From: Clostridia bacterium | Lineage (GTDB): Bacteria > Bacillota > Clostridia > Monoglobales > Monoglobaceae | Reading direction: 5' to 3' | Assembly (NCBI GenBank): GCA_017397725.1 | Contig: JAFQIA010000015.1 | Location: 1 to 48,952, forward strand | Length of the DNA: 48,952 nt | Part shown: positions 15,955 to 23,461 of the stretch, one piece after another | Numbering within the stretch: position 1 is the stretch's first letter | Layout: each line of letters starts with the position of its first letter | Program-made: the position numbers and the translations under genes | The notes under the pieces: generated by a model | Seen by the model: the letters and a program-made list of their open reading frames with translations, nothing else | Told to the model about the DNA's origin: nothing | The model's database searches: none

Positions 15955-17691
15955 ATGAAGAAGGAAGTATTGATTATTTTCAAAACCCATCTGGATATTG
16001 GTTTCACGGATTTTTCTCAAACCGTGATGGATAATTACCTGAATGTTTTCATTCCCAATGCCATTCGGGTAGGAAACGCGTTAAAGAACACCAAGACCCC
16101 GTTTATCTGGACGGTTGGTTCTTGGCTGGTGTGGGAGGCATTGAAAAGAGATACGGACGGAAGCGTAGAACAGGCAATCAAGGATGGTATCATTACGTGG
16201 CACGGACTTCCCTTCACCACCCATACAGAGTTGATGAACAAGGAACTCTTTGCTTATGGGCTTTCCCTCTCCATGCGATTGGATGCACGGTTTGGGAGAA
16301 ACACCATCGGTGCCAAGATGACTGACGTGCCGGGGCATACCATTGGTATGGTTCCTATGCTGCGGGAAAACGGGGTGGAATTTTTACATATCGGGGTCAA
16401 TCCTGCAACCCCCAATCCCAAAGTGCCTCCCGTATTCCGCTGGAAAGCCGATGATAGCGAAATCGTGGTGATGTACGAGGATGGCTACGGCAAGAATATG
16501 GAATTTGAGGACTTTGTGGTTTGCTTTGGACACACCAATGACAATATGGGGCCCCAGTCCGCAGAAGAAATTTTGGAATTTTACCGAAGTATGGAAGAAA
16601 AATATCCCGACTGTGAAATCAAGGCAGCAACCCTTAATGATGTGGCACAGCGGGTGCGCAATCTGAAAGATTTGCCGGTGGTCGATCAAGAAATTGGCGA
16701 CACATGGATTCACGGCGCCGGTACCGACCCCAAAAAGGTGGGAATGTATCGAGAGTTACTTCGCCATATTGAGGAAAACGGGGTGGAGGATTTAGACCTT
16801 GCGGATAACCTTTTGCTGGTGCCGGAGCATACCTGGGGCAAAAACCTGATGCTTTATTTCAAGAATATCGAGGACTGGTTCTATCAGGACTTCCAAAAGA
16901 CGGTTGGAAGTCCCGAACGCGTGGACTTTGAAAAATCTTGGGAAGAGCAGAGAAATTATGTGAAAAAAGCGGAACAGGTTTTGGGTGTGACCGCAGATTA
17001 TACCCTCAAGGAACCGGATTTACACGGGTTTGAGGAAATCCCCAACCAAGAATTGGGATTTACCCTTTCCTGGCAGTTGTTTGACCACAGGGATTATACT
17101 CGTTATATGAAGAACTACCTGACCTTTGATTCAAAGAATTCGTTCTGGGCAAGCTGGGATTACCTCAAGGTGGGACTTCCTGATTATGAGGGAGGTATCT
17201 ATGATGCAAGGGCGGTCAAAACCTATCAAAACGGGGATTGTATCCTGACCAAGCTTGCTTTTGAAGAACCTCTTGCCACAACCCACGGACTTCCTTATTT
17301 CTGGGTGTGTCAAAAAGGCACAGAAATCGAGGTTCAATGGTTTGGCAAAAAGGCAAATCGTCTGCCACAGGCGTTCTGGCTCAAGTTTTTGGGGCAGAAG
17401 GAGGATTGGCAAATTCGCAAGATGGGGAGATGGATTTCTCCGGACGCGGTGATAGGCAGTCCGTTGATTATGGCAACCGACTTTGGGGTCAAGAACGGAG
17501 AAACCTGTATTCAGTCTTTGGATGCGTGTCTGGTCGCTCCCTTTGGACGGCGACTACTGGATTTTGAAGCGCATCCCCAAGGTCAGGACTTGTATTTCAA
17601 TCTTTACAATAACATCTGGAACACCAATTTTCCAATGTGGTATTCGGATGATACCCGATTCCGTTTTGTAATACAAAAGGAGGAACTATGA
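15955..17691 (+). CDS. GH38-like (DUF5054-type) glycoside hydrolase-related protein
   Basis: A 578-residue cytoplasmic protein (no signal peptide). The N-terminus has FKTHLDIGFTDFS (residues 8-20), the H-x-D metal-binding pattern of the alpha-mannosidase (GH38) catalytic barrel. GAKMTDVPGHTIG is near 120 and WIHGAGTDPKK near 250. The C-terminal half is beta-rich. As I recall, this architecture is classed as DUF5054. It ends in a 4-bp overlap with a mannose-6-phosphate isomerase gene, so translation is coupled and a role in releasing mannose or a related sugar is likely. True alpha-mannosidase activity is not established for the family. GAGGTGAG precedes the ATG. Confidence 0.72.
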   Translation: MKKEVLIIFKTHLDIGFTDFSQTVMDNYLNVFIPNAIRVGNALKNTKTPFIWTVGSWLVWEALKRDTDGSVEQAIKDGIITWHGLPFTTHTELMNKELFAYGLSLSMRLDARFGRNTIGAKMTDVPGHTIGMVPMLRENGVEFLHIGVNPATPNPKVPPVFRWKADDSEIVVMYEDGYGKNMEFEDFVVCFGHTNDNMGPQSAEEILEFYRSMEEKYPDCEIKAATLNDVAQRVRNLKDLPVVDQEIGDTWIHGAGTDPKKVGMYRELLRHIEENGVEDLDLADNLLLVPEHTWGKNLMLYFKNIEDWFYQDFQKTVGSPERVDFEKSWEEQRNYVKKAEQVLGVTADYTLKEPDLHGFEEIPNQELGFTLSWQLFDHRDYTRYMKNYLTFDSKNSFWASWDYLKVGLPDYEGGIYDARAVKTYQNGDCILTKLAFEEPLATTHGLPYFWVCQKGTEIEVQWFGKKANRLPQAFWLKFLGQKEDWQIRKMGRWISPDAVIGSPLIMATDFGVKNGETCIQSLDACLVAPFGRRLLDFEAHPQGQDLYFNLYNNIWNTNFPMWYSDDTRFRFVIQKEEL

Positions 17692-18641
17692 AAGAGCAAC
17701 AACCGATTTTGTTATCCCCCGCCTATAAAGATTACCTTTGGGGAGGAACCAAATTAAAAATTGAGTGGGGCAAAGAAACCGATTTAGAGATTCTGGCAGA
17801 GAGCTGGGAGCTGTCTGCCCATAAGGATGGACAAAGCGTGGTAAAAACCGGCGCCTTTGCCGGCTGTACGTTAAGCGCCTACATCGAAAAAAACGGCAAG
17901 GAGAGTCTTGGAACCAAGGCGGAGGGGATGGATTACTTCCCTATTCTCATCAAGCTGATAGACGCCAAAAAAGACCTTTCCGTGCAGGTACATCCTGAGG
18001 ATGCTTATGCACTGGAAAACGAGGGCGAGTACGGAAAAACCGAGATGTGGTATATCTTAGACTGTGAGGAGGGTGCAAGCCTTTACTACGGATTTTCCAA
18101 GGATGTGACCAAGGCGGAATACCGTGAGGCGATTGAGAATAACACCTTAACCGAGATTTTGAATCAGGTTCCGGTGCATCCTGGGGATGTGTTCTTCATT
18201 CCGGCGGGGACAGTCCATGCCATTGGGGCGGGAATCCTGATTTGTGAAATTCAGCAGAATTCCAATACCACCTATCGGGTTTATGACTACAACCGCAAGG
18301 ATAAGGATGGCAACACCCGTCCGCTGCATATCGAAAAGGCGATTGCGGTTTCTGACTTGAAAAAATCTCCGGAACTGCCGGTGATTCCCGACGGAGAGAT
18401 GGTTACCTTGGCAGAGTGCGAATATTTTGCGGTTCGCCGAATCAGGGTCAAGGAGGAAAAGGAGTTAGAGATTTCCAAGCAGAGCTTTCATTCTCTGATT
18501 GTGACCGAGGGGAGCGGCACCCTTTTGATGGATGGGGAAAGCCTGACCTTTACCAAGGGGGATAGCATCTGGATTCCGGCACAGGATGGAGGCTATACCA
18601 TCCAAGGAAAGTGTGAATTGATTTTGTCCGCATTGGACTAA
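17688..18641 (+). CDS. manA: Mannose-6-phosphate isomerase, class I
   Basis: A 317-residue cupin-type isomerase interconverting mannose-6-phosphate and fructose-6-phosphate. Zinc ligands are visible in SVQVHPEDAYALE (Gln and His), TEMWYIL (Glu) and FIPAGTVHAIG (His). The substrate-loop arginine region YRVYDYNRKD is present. It overlaps the GH38-like gene by ATGA (17688-17691) and carries AGGAGG just upstream, so the two proteins are made together: one may release mannose and the other feeds it into glycolysis. The length equals the short Firmicutes ManA. Confidence 0.92.
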   Translation: MKEQQPILLSPAYKDYLWGGTKLKIEWGKETDLEILAESWELSAHKDGQSVVKTGAFAGCTLSAYIEKNGKESLGTKAEGMDYFPILIKLIDAKKDLSVQVHPEDAYALENEGEYGKTEMWYILDCEEGASLYYGFSKDVTKAEYREAIENNTLTEILNQVPVHPGDVFFIPAGTVHAIGAGILICEIQQNSNTTYRVYDYNRKDKDGNTRPLHIEKAIAVSDLKKSPELPVIPDGEMVTLAECEYFAVRRIRVKEEKELEISKQSFHSLIVTEGSGTLLMDGESLTFTKGDSIWIPAQDGGYTIQGKCELILSALD

Positions 18642-18668
18642 AAATACCAAAGAAAGAAGACGAATATT

Positions 18669-20327
18669 TTGAAGCGATTTTACTTAAAACCAAAACTTTT
18701 TTCCACCATGAAAAACTATTCCGGTCAGCAGTTGGTCAAGGACCTGATTGCCGGAATCATTGTAGCCATCATTGCTCTCCCTTTGTCTATTGCATTGGCA
18801 TTGGCATCAGGCGTGGAGCCTGCCTGCGGTGTTTACACAGCCATTGCGGCGGGATTTGTGGTGTCGTTTCTGGGCGGAAGTCGGGTACAGATTGCAGGGC
18901 CTACGGCGGCGTTTGCAACCATCGTGGCAGGAATTGTGGCAAGCCAAGGGATGGATGGGTTGTTCCTTGCCACAGTCATTGCAGGAATTTTGCTGATTCT
19001 AATGGGAATCTTCAAGCTGGGAAGCTTGATTAAGTTCATTCCCTACACCATTACCACCGGATTTACCGCGGGGATTGCGGTGACCATTGCCATCGGTCAA
19101 ATCAAGGACTTTTTGGGACTGAGTTATGCCGAGGGGGTCAATCCCATCGAAACGGTAGAAAAGCTGTTGGCAAACTTTGAGGCAATCTCTACCTTTCAAT
19201 GGCAAACCTTGGTGGTGGGAGTGGTCTGTCTTGCTATCCTGATTCTCTATCCCAAAGTGGAAAAAAGAATCCCGCCCTCGCTGATTGCGGTGGTTGTTGG
19301 CGCCCTGATGGTCAAACTGATTCCCGGACTGGATAGCGGGGTGTATACCATTGGGGAGCTTTACACCATTCCCTCGGGCCTTCCCAAGGTGGATTTTTCC
19401 GGGATGGATTTCAGCTTTGCAAAAATCGTAGAGGTATTTCCCAATGCGGTGACCATTGCGATTCTTGCGGCGATTGAGTCGTTGCTCTCCTGTGTGGTGG
19501 CGGACAGTATGGTTAACTCCAGACACAATTCCAATATGGAACTGGTAGCACAAGGTGCGGGCAATATTGCATCGGTTTTCTTTGGGGGAATCCCCGCAAC
19601 CGGAGCCATTGCCAGAACCGCAGCCAATGCCAAGAATGGAGGAAGAACCCCCATTGCCGGAATGGTGCATGCCATTGTGCTGTTGCTGGTGCTTTTGTTT
19701 CTAATGCCCTATGCAGGCTTGATTCCTATGCCTGCCATTGCGGCGATTCTGTTTATGGTTGCATATAATATGAGTGAGAGCAAAAAGTTTGTTTCTATCC
19801 TCAAATCTGCGCCAAAGAGTGACAGCATTGTATTGGTGGTGACCTTTGTGCTGACCATCTTGTTTGACTTGGTGATTGCCATTGAGGTGGGAATGATTCT
19901 TGCGGCAATGCTCTTTATGAAACGGATGAGCGAGGAAACCGCAGTCACCGGTTGGAAGTATGTGGATGCAGAAAACGATCAGGACAGCATCGATTGGAAG
20001 GTTGTTCCCAAGAATGTGCGGGTGTATGAAATCAGCGGGCCCTTGTTCTTTGGCGCGGCAGATAAGATTCTGGATATCAAATTGAAAGAGTTTACCCGCT
20101 GTCTGGTTTTGAGAATGCGTGCAGTTTCCGCCTTGGATGCATCCGCAATGAACTCTCTGGAAATGCTGAGAAAGAAGTGCGAAAAGCGTGGTGTTCAGTT
20201 GGTACTTTCCCATGTGAATCCGCAGCCCTTAGAGGTTATGAAAAAGGCAGGCTTTTACGATGCGGTGGGTGAGAAATATTTCTGTCCCCATATTGATGAG
20301 GCACTTAAGCTGGCAGAACAAATTTAG
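18669..20327 (+). CDS. SulP (SLC26-type) anion transporter with STAS domain
   Basis: A 552-residue membrane transporter. The N-terminus KDLIAGIIVAIIALPLSIALALASG and repeated hydrophobic helices (about residues 20-415) form the SulP core, including the conserved GGIPATGAIARTAAN segment. Residues about 440-550 are a cytoplasmic STAS domain (VRVYEISGPLFFGAADKI, then ALDASAMNSLEML). Substrates in the family are sulfate, bicarbonate or other anions; which one is not visible. The start codon is TTG at 18669 with only a weak AGAAAGAAG upstream, but the N-terminal family pattern begins there. It follows manA by 27 bp with no terminator, so it may share that transcript. Confidence 0.88.
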   Translation: MKRFYLKPKLFSTMKNYSGQQLVKDLIAGIIVAIIALPLSIALALASGVEPACGVYTAIAAGFVVSFLGGSRVQIAGPTAAFATIVAGIVASQGMDGLFLATVIAGILLILMGIFKLGSLIKFIPYTITTGFTAGIAVTIAIGQIKDFLGLSYAEGVNPIETVEKLLANFEAISTFQWQTLVVGVVCLAILILYPKVEKRIPPSLIAVVVGALMVKLIPGLDSGVYTIGELYTIPSGLPKVDFSGMDFSFAKIVEVFPNAVTIAILAAIESLLSCVVADSMVNSRHNSNMELVAQGAGNIASVFFGGIPATGAIARTAANAKNGGRTPIAGMVHAIVLLLVLLFLMPYAGLIPMPAIAAILFMVAYNMSESKKFVSILKSAPKSDSIVLVVTFVLTILFDLVIAIEVGMILAAMLFMKRMSEETAVTGWKYVDAENDQDSIDWKVVPKNVRVYEISGPLFFGAADKILDIKLKEFTRCLVLRMRAVSALDASAMNSLEMLRKKCEKRGVQLVLSHVNPQPLEVMKKAGFYDAVGEKYFCPHIDEALKLAEQI

Positions 20328-20337
20328 AAGATACATA

Positions 20338-20380
20338 AAAATCATCATCCCTTCATAGTTTTAGAAGGGGTGATGATTTT
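20338..20380 (+). terminator. Terminator-like hairpin overlapping the amidase start
   Basis: AAAATCATCATCCCTTC (20338-20354) pairs with GAAGGGGTGATGATTTT (20364-20380) through 17 bp with one G-U pair, over a nine-base loop, followed by more T. It ends the SulP transcript, but its 3' arm contains the ribosome binding site GAAGGGG and the ATG of the amidase gene. Confidence 0.75.
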
Positions 20381-21098
20381 GTTTTTTTCGATCACAAAAC
20401 ACAGAATATGGCTTGTTTCGCTTTTGGCTTGCGCGGTAATTGCGCTCGTGATTTGTGGGGATTTGCGGGAGCGGGAGGAACTCAAACCGGTGGCTGGCAT
20501 TCCCATTGCCAATCGGGTGGTGGTCATTGATGCCGGACATGGCGGGTTTGATGCAGGAGCCTCTGCCAACGGGATAGAAGAAAAAGAGATCAACCTTTCG
20601 GTGGCGCAAAAACTGCGGGAATACATCGAGGCAGGCGGCGGCGTTGCCGTGATGACAAGGGTGGAGGATGTATCCACCGCCGAGGCGGGCAGCAACGGAA
20701 AATCTGCCAAGAAATCGGATTTGTCCAACCGCAAACAGCTTTCTCAAACTGTCAATGCAGACGTGTTTGTCAGTATCCATATGAACAAATTCCCCCAAAC
20801 CCAATACAAGGGTGCACAGGTTTTTTATGGGGAAAAACCCAGCGACGGCAAGCGGTTGGGGGAAACCATTCAGGCATCCCTTAAGGAGATTCTGGATGAA
20901 AGCAATCAGCGAGTGGCAAAAAAAACAGACGGCAGTATCTTTATCTTAAAAGATACTTCAGTACCGTCTGTGATTGTTGAATGTGGTTTTTTGTCAAACC
21001 CCGAGGAAGCAGAGCTTTTAACCAAGGATGAGTATCGGCAAAAGATTGCTTGGGGGATTTATCTGGGGTTGGTTCGTTATTTTAATGAGCAAGCGTAA
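20373..21098 (+). CDS. cwlD: N-acetylmuramoyl-L-alanine amidase (Amidase_3), CwlD-like
   Basis: A 241-residue protein. Residues 9-27 are a membrane anchor or uncleaved signal, and from about 45 it is an Amidase_3 zinc amidase. Motifs: VVVIDAGHGGFDAGA (zinc His), EEKEINLSVAQ (zinc Glu), FVSIHMN (zinc His) and VIVECGFLSN (catalytic Glu). Size and single-domain form fit CwlD, which removes stem peptides for muramic-delta-lactam in the spore cortex. Assignment to CwlD rather than another short amidase is inferred from size and the sporulation genes nearby. Start choices are GTG 20370, ATG 20373 or TTG 20379; all lie in a terminator-like hairpin. Its 3' end overlaps the convergent gene by 17 bp. 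Confidence 0.8.
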   Translation: MILFFSITKHRIWLVSLLACAVIALVICGDLREREELKPVAGIPIANRVVVIDAGHGGFDAGASANGIEEKEINLSVAQKLREYIEAGGGVAVMTRVEDVSTAEAGSNGKSAKKSDLSNRKQLSQTVNADVFVSIHMNKFPQTQYKGAQVFYGEKPSDGKRLGETIQASLKEILDESNQRVAKKTDGSIFILKDTSVPSVIVECGFLSNPEEAELLTKDEYRQKIAWGIYLGLVRYFNEQA

Positions 21099-22020
21099 TA
21101 ACGACGGTTTTGGTGTCTTCCTTCCAGTCCACCTTTCCACCGAGGGTTTCCATCACATCGCGGATGGGAACCATAACTCTGCCGTTGAACTCGACTGCAG
21201 GGCAAGAGAGGTAATGGACCACCCCGTTGACCATCATAAAGGGTTCATCCGGACGGATGAGGATTCTCGTGCCAAGCACATCGATGCCTGCGGTATTAAA
21301 GGTATTGTCCCAAGTGATGACGGCACCCAAATCCTCCAACACAGCCCGCATAGGAACCAAGGTGCGAAAATGCTCGGTATTGGTGATACAGGGTTGGTCA
21401 AACAGGATTTTTTTGCCGTTTAAGGTAACGGTGACATATTCTTCAAAGGCAAGATCGTGCTTTTGTGCATAGGCGAAGGCAACACTGCCCATCTTACCGT
21501 ATAGGCGAATATCTTCGGTATCGGGAAAAGCGTTTTCCCCAATCTGGTTCACTGATGCGGGAATGGTGACTGCAGTCAGGTTGGTACACCGGCCGAACGC
21601 GTTTTTGTCGATGGTTTTCACCCCGTCGGGGATGGTGACCGTCCAAAGCCCCTCGCAATGATAAAAGGCGCCGTCGGAGATGGCTTTTAGCTGATTGGAA
21701 AGAGTTACCTTTTTCAAGCTGTTGCTGTATGCAAAGCAGAAATCACCGATGGTAGTGACCGTATCGGGGAGAATCACTTCTTCTACCATGGTTGAACCGC
21801 CAAAGGCACCGTCGCCAATGGCAACCACCGGATAGCCCTTGATGGTTTTGGGGACCTCAATGACCGACATCGTGTCCTCTGCATTGGTGATGGTAACGGT
21901 TTTTTTGCTGATAGTATAAGTGAAGATGCCCTCTTTGTAGCTTTTTTCCGCTGCAGAAACCGGCAGAGAGAAAAGCAGTATGGTCAAAAGAGTGAAAAGA
22001 TACAAGATAGATTTTTTCAT
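21082..22020 (-). CDS. Secreted BspA-type leucine-rich-repeat protein with copper-amine-oxidase-N-like domain
   Basis: A 312-residue exported protein on the minus strand. Signal peptide 1-23 (ends PVSAA). Residues about 45-160 hold LRR_5 repeats of the BspA type (VVAIGDGAFGGS, TTIGDFCFAYSNSLKKVTL, AISDGAFYHC, KTIDKNAFGRC). Residues about 190-312 are the copper amine oxidase N-terminal-like (stalk) domain: ILFDQPCITNTEHFRTLVPMRAV, then GRVMVPIRDVMETLGGKVDW. Both are common in Clostridia cell-surface proteins; no catalytic residues are visible. Promoter and GAGGTG ribosome binding site are clear. It is divergent from an ECF sigma gene, whose regulon might include it. Confidence 0.85.
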   Translation of the reverse strand: MKKSILYLFTLLTILLFSLPVSAAEKSYKEGIFTYTISKKTVTITNAEDTMSVIEVPKTIKGYPVVAIGDGAFGGSTMVEEVILPDTVTTIGDFCFAYSNSLKKVTLSNQLKAISDGAFYHCEGLWTVTIPDGVKTIDKNAFGRCTNLTAVTIPASVNQIGENAFPDTEDIRLYGKMGSVAFAYAQKHDLAFEEYVTVTLNGKKILFDQPCITNTEHFRTLVPMRAVLEDLGAVITWDNTFNTAGIDVLGTRILIRPDEPFMMVNGVVHYLSCPAVEFNGRVMVPIRDVMETLGGKVDWKEDTKTVVITLAH

Positions 22021-22043
22021 AATAATTCACCTCAATCCAAACT

Positions 22044-22072
22044 AGTATAACACAATTTCTTTTAAAAAGCAA
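22044..22072 (-). promoter_or_regulatory. Promoter of the leucine-rich-repeat gene (minus strand)
   Basis: Read on the minus strand: TTGCTT (22072-22067), 17 bp, TATACT (22049-22044). It lies 24 bases upstream of the start codon, with GAGGTG between. Confidence 0.75.
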
Positions 22073-22089
22073 GTTTTGTGCCATTTGGT

Positions 22090-22118
22090 TTGACAACAGG
22101 TGGGAATTGTGTTACGCT
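22090..22118 (+). promoter_or_regulatory. Possible promoter of the ECF sigma / anti-sigma / polA operon
   Basis: A perfect -35 TTGACA (22090-22095) is followed after 17 bp by TACGCT, a poor -10. The mixed quality may indicate a regulated promoter, including one read by the ECF sigma factor itself. Confidence 0.45.
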
Positions 22119-22140
22119 AACATAGAGAGGAGGTGGCAGC

Positions 22141-22731
22141 ATGGAAGAGGAAAAGGCGTTGATTCAGCGGGCGCAGAACGGCGATACCCATGCGTTTGAA
22201 ATCTTGGTACAGGAATACCAGACACGCATTTTTTCTATTGCTTATCGCATGATGCAGAATCAGGAAGATGCCGCCGACCTCACCCAGGAAATTTTGTTAA
22301 AGCTCTTCAAAAATCTGGACAAGTTTCGGGGCAATTCCAAGTTTTCCACTTGGGTTTACCGTGTTGCTACCAACAGCTGTCTGGATGCCCTGAAAAAGGC
22401 AAAAAGACAGTCTGCCTATTCTCTGGATAAAGCGATTGAAACGGAAGAAGGAACCCTTTTGGGTGAAATTCCGGACAAGGGTTCAATGCCGCAGGAGCTT
22501 GCCGAAAAAAAGGCAATGATTGAGGCGGTCCGTTTGGGGATTTTAAAGCTCAGCAAGGAGCATCAGCGAGTGATTGTCCTGCGGGAAGTAGAAGGGTTTA
22601 GCTATGAAGAAATCGCCCAAATTCTCAACTGTTCTGTGGGTACAGTCAAATCGAGAATCAATCGCGGGCGGGAAAATTTAAAAAAGATTTTGTCTCAAAA
22701 CAGGGAACTCTTTTCCGATTATTTCGTCTAA
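22141..22731 (+). CDS. ECF-type RNA polymerase sigma factor
   Basis: A 196-residue sigma-70 family protein with only regions 2 and 4. Region 2 (about 20-90): FEILVQEYQTRIFSIAYRMM, then DAADLTQEILLKLF and FSTWVYRVATNSCLD. Region 4 (about 135-185): LSKEHQRVIVLREVEGFSYEEIAQILN and GTVKSRINRGR. A strong GGAGGTGG precedes the ATG. The next gene, 31 bp on, encodes a single-pass membrane protein likely to be its anti-sigma factor. The signal it responds to is unknown; family members commonly handle envelope stress. Confidence 0.92.
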   Translation: MEEEKALIQRAQNGDTHAFEILVQEYQTRIFSIAYRMMQNQEDAADLTQEILLKLFKNLDKFRGNSKFSTWVYRVATNSCLDALKKAKRQSAYSLDKAIETEEGTLLGEIPDKGSMPQELAEKKAMIEAVRLGILKLSKEHQRVIVLREVEGFSYEEIAQILNCSVGTVKSRINRGRENLKKILSQNRELFSDYFV

Positions 22732-22762
22732 TCAAGAAAAGAGTAGAAAGGAGGGAGCAAAG

Positions 22763-23458
22763 ATGCCTCAAAAAAAGAATAGGATGGATGACCGTCAGCT
22801 TTCGCAGATGCTCGGTTTGATGCAGGATGCTCCTGTTCCTGATTTGCCGGAGGATTTTCAGAAGAACTTGCACCTGAAATTGGTACAGACTGCGCAGGAA
22901 AAACGGGCACATAAAGGATGGCTGATGCACGGATGGCGTACGGCGGTTCCTGCCTTTTTGTGCCTGGTGCTGGTACTGGGTGTGTTTTCCTCAGGACTTT
23001 TTGACCGATTGCAGAGAGAGGAAATCATACTCTCACAGGAAACAGAAAGCGCAGCGCCGGTGATTTCCGAACCGGTACAGACTGAAAAGCCTGTGCAGAA
23101 TGTCAAGCCCGAACCGGTTCCTGAAAAAACACCTGTTCCTCAGCAAGCAACCGAAAAGCAGCCGGAGGCTACTGCGGACACCACGACCCCTGCGATGTAT
23201 CGCCGAGGCATGGTATCAGACTATCGGGTTGTCCTTACGCAACCGTTGACGGAATATCTTCAAACCTGCAAGACCGAAACCCAGATGGACTGGACGGAAA
23301 AAGCATCTGTTCTTACCGAAACCCACGCAATACTTCAGTTGACCCAAACAGAATGGGAAACCCTTTCTGAATATATAAAAACCACCGGACTCCAACCGGA
23401 ATCCTTTGCCGAAAGCGGGGAAATGGTTGTAGTAGAGATTGTTGGATGCGAGGGATAA
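22763..23458 (+). CDS. Probable membrane anti-sigma factor
   Basis: A 231-residue protein without a recognised enzyme domain. Residues 1-52 are cytoplasmic and acidic/amphipathic (DRQLSQMLGLMQDAPVPDLP, then FQKNLHLKL). One membrane helix lies at about 60-78 (VPAFLCLVLVLGVFSSGLF). A Pro/Glu/Thr/Val-rich extracytoplasmic linker (about 90-140) leads to a C-terminal domain of about 80 residues. The layout and position right after an ECF sigma gene are typical of anti-sigma factors, although no zinc-binding HxxxCxxC motif is present. AAAGGAGGG supports the start. polA begins three bases after its stop. Confidence 0.65.
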   Translation: MPQKKNRMDDRQLSQMLGLMQDAPVPDLPEDFQKNLHLKLVQTAQEKRAHKGWLMHGWRTAVPAFLCLVLVLGVFSSGLFDRLQREEIILSQETESAAPVISEPVQTEKPVQNVKPEPVPEKTPVPQQATEKQPEATADTTTPAMYRRGMVSDYRVVLTQPLTEYLQTCKTETQMDWTEKASVLTETHAILQLTQTEWETLSEYIKTTGLQPESFAESGEMVVVEIVGCEG

Positions 23459-23461
23459 CAA

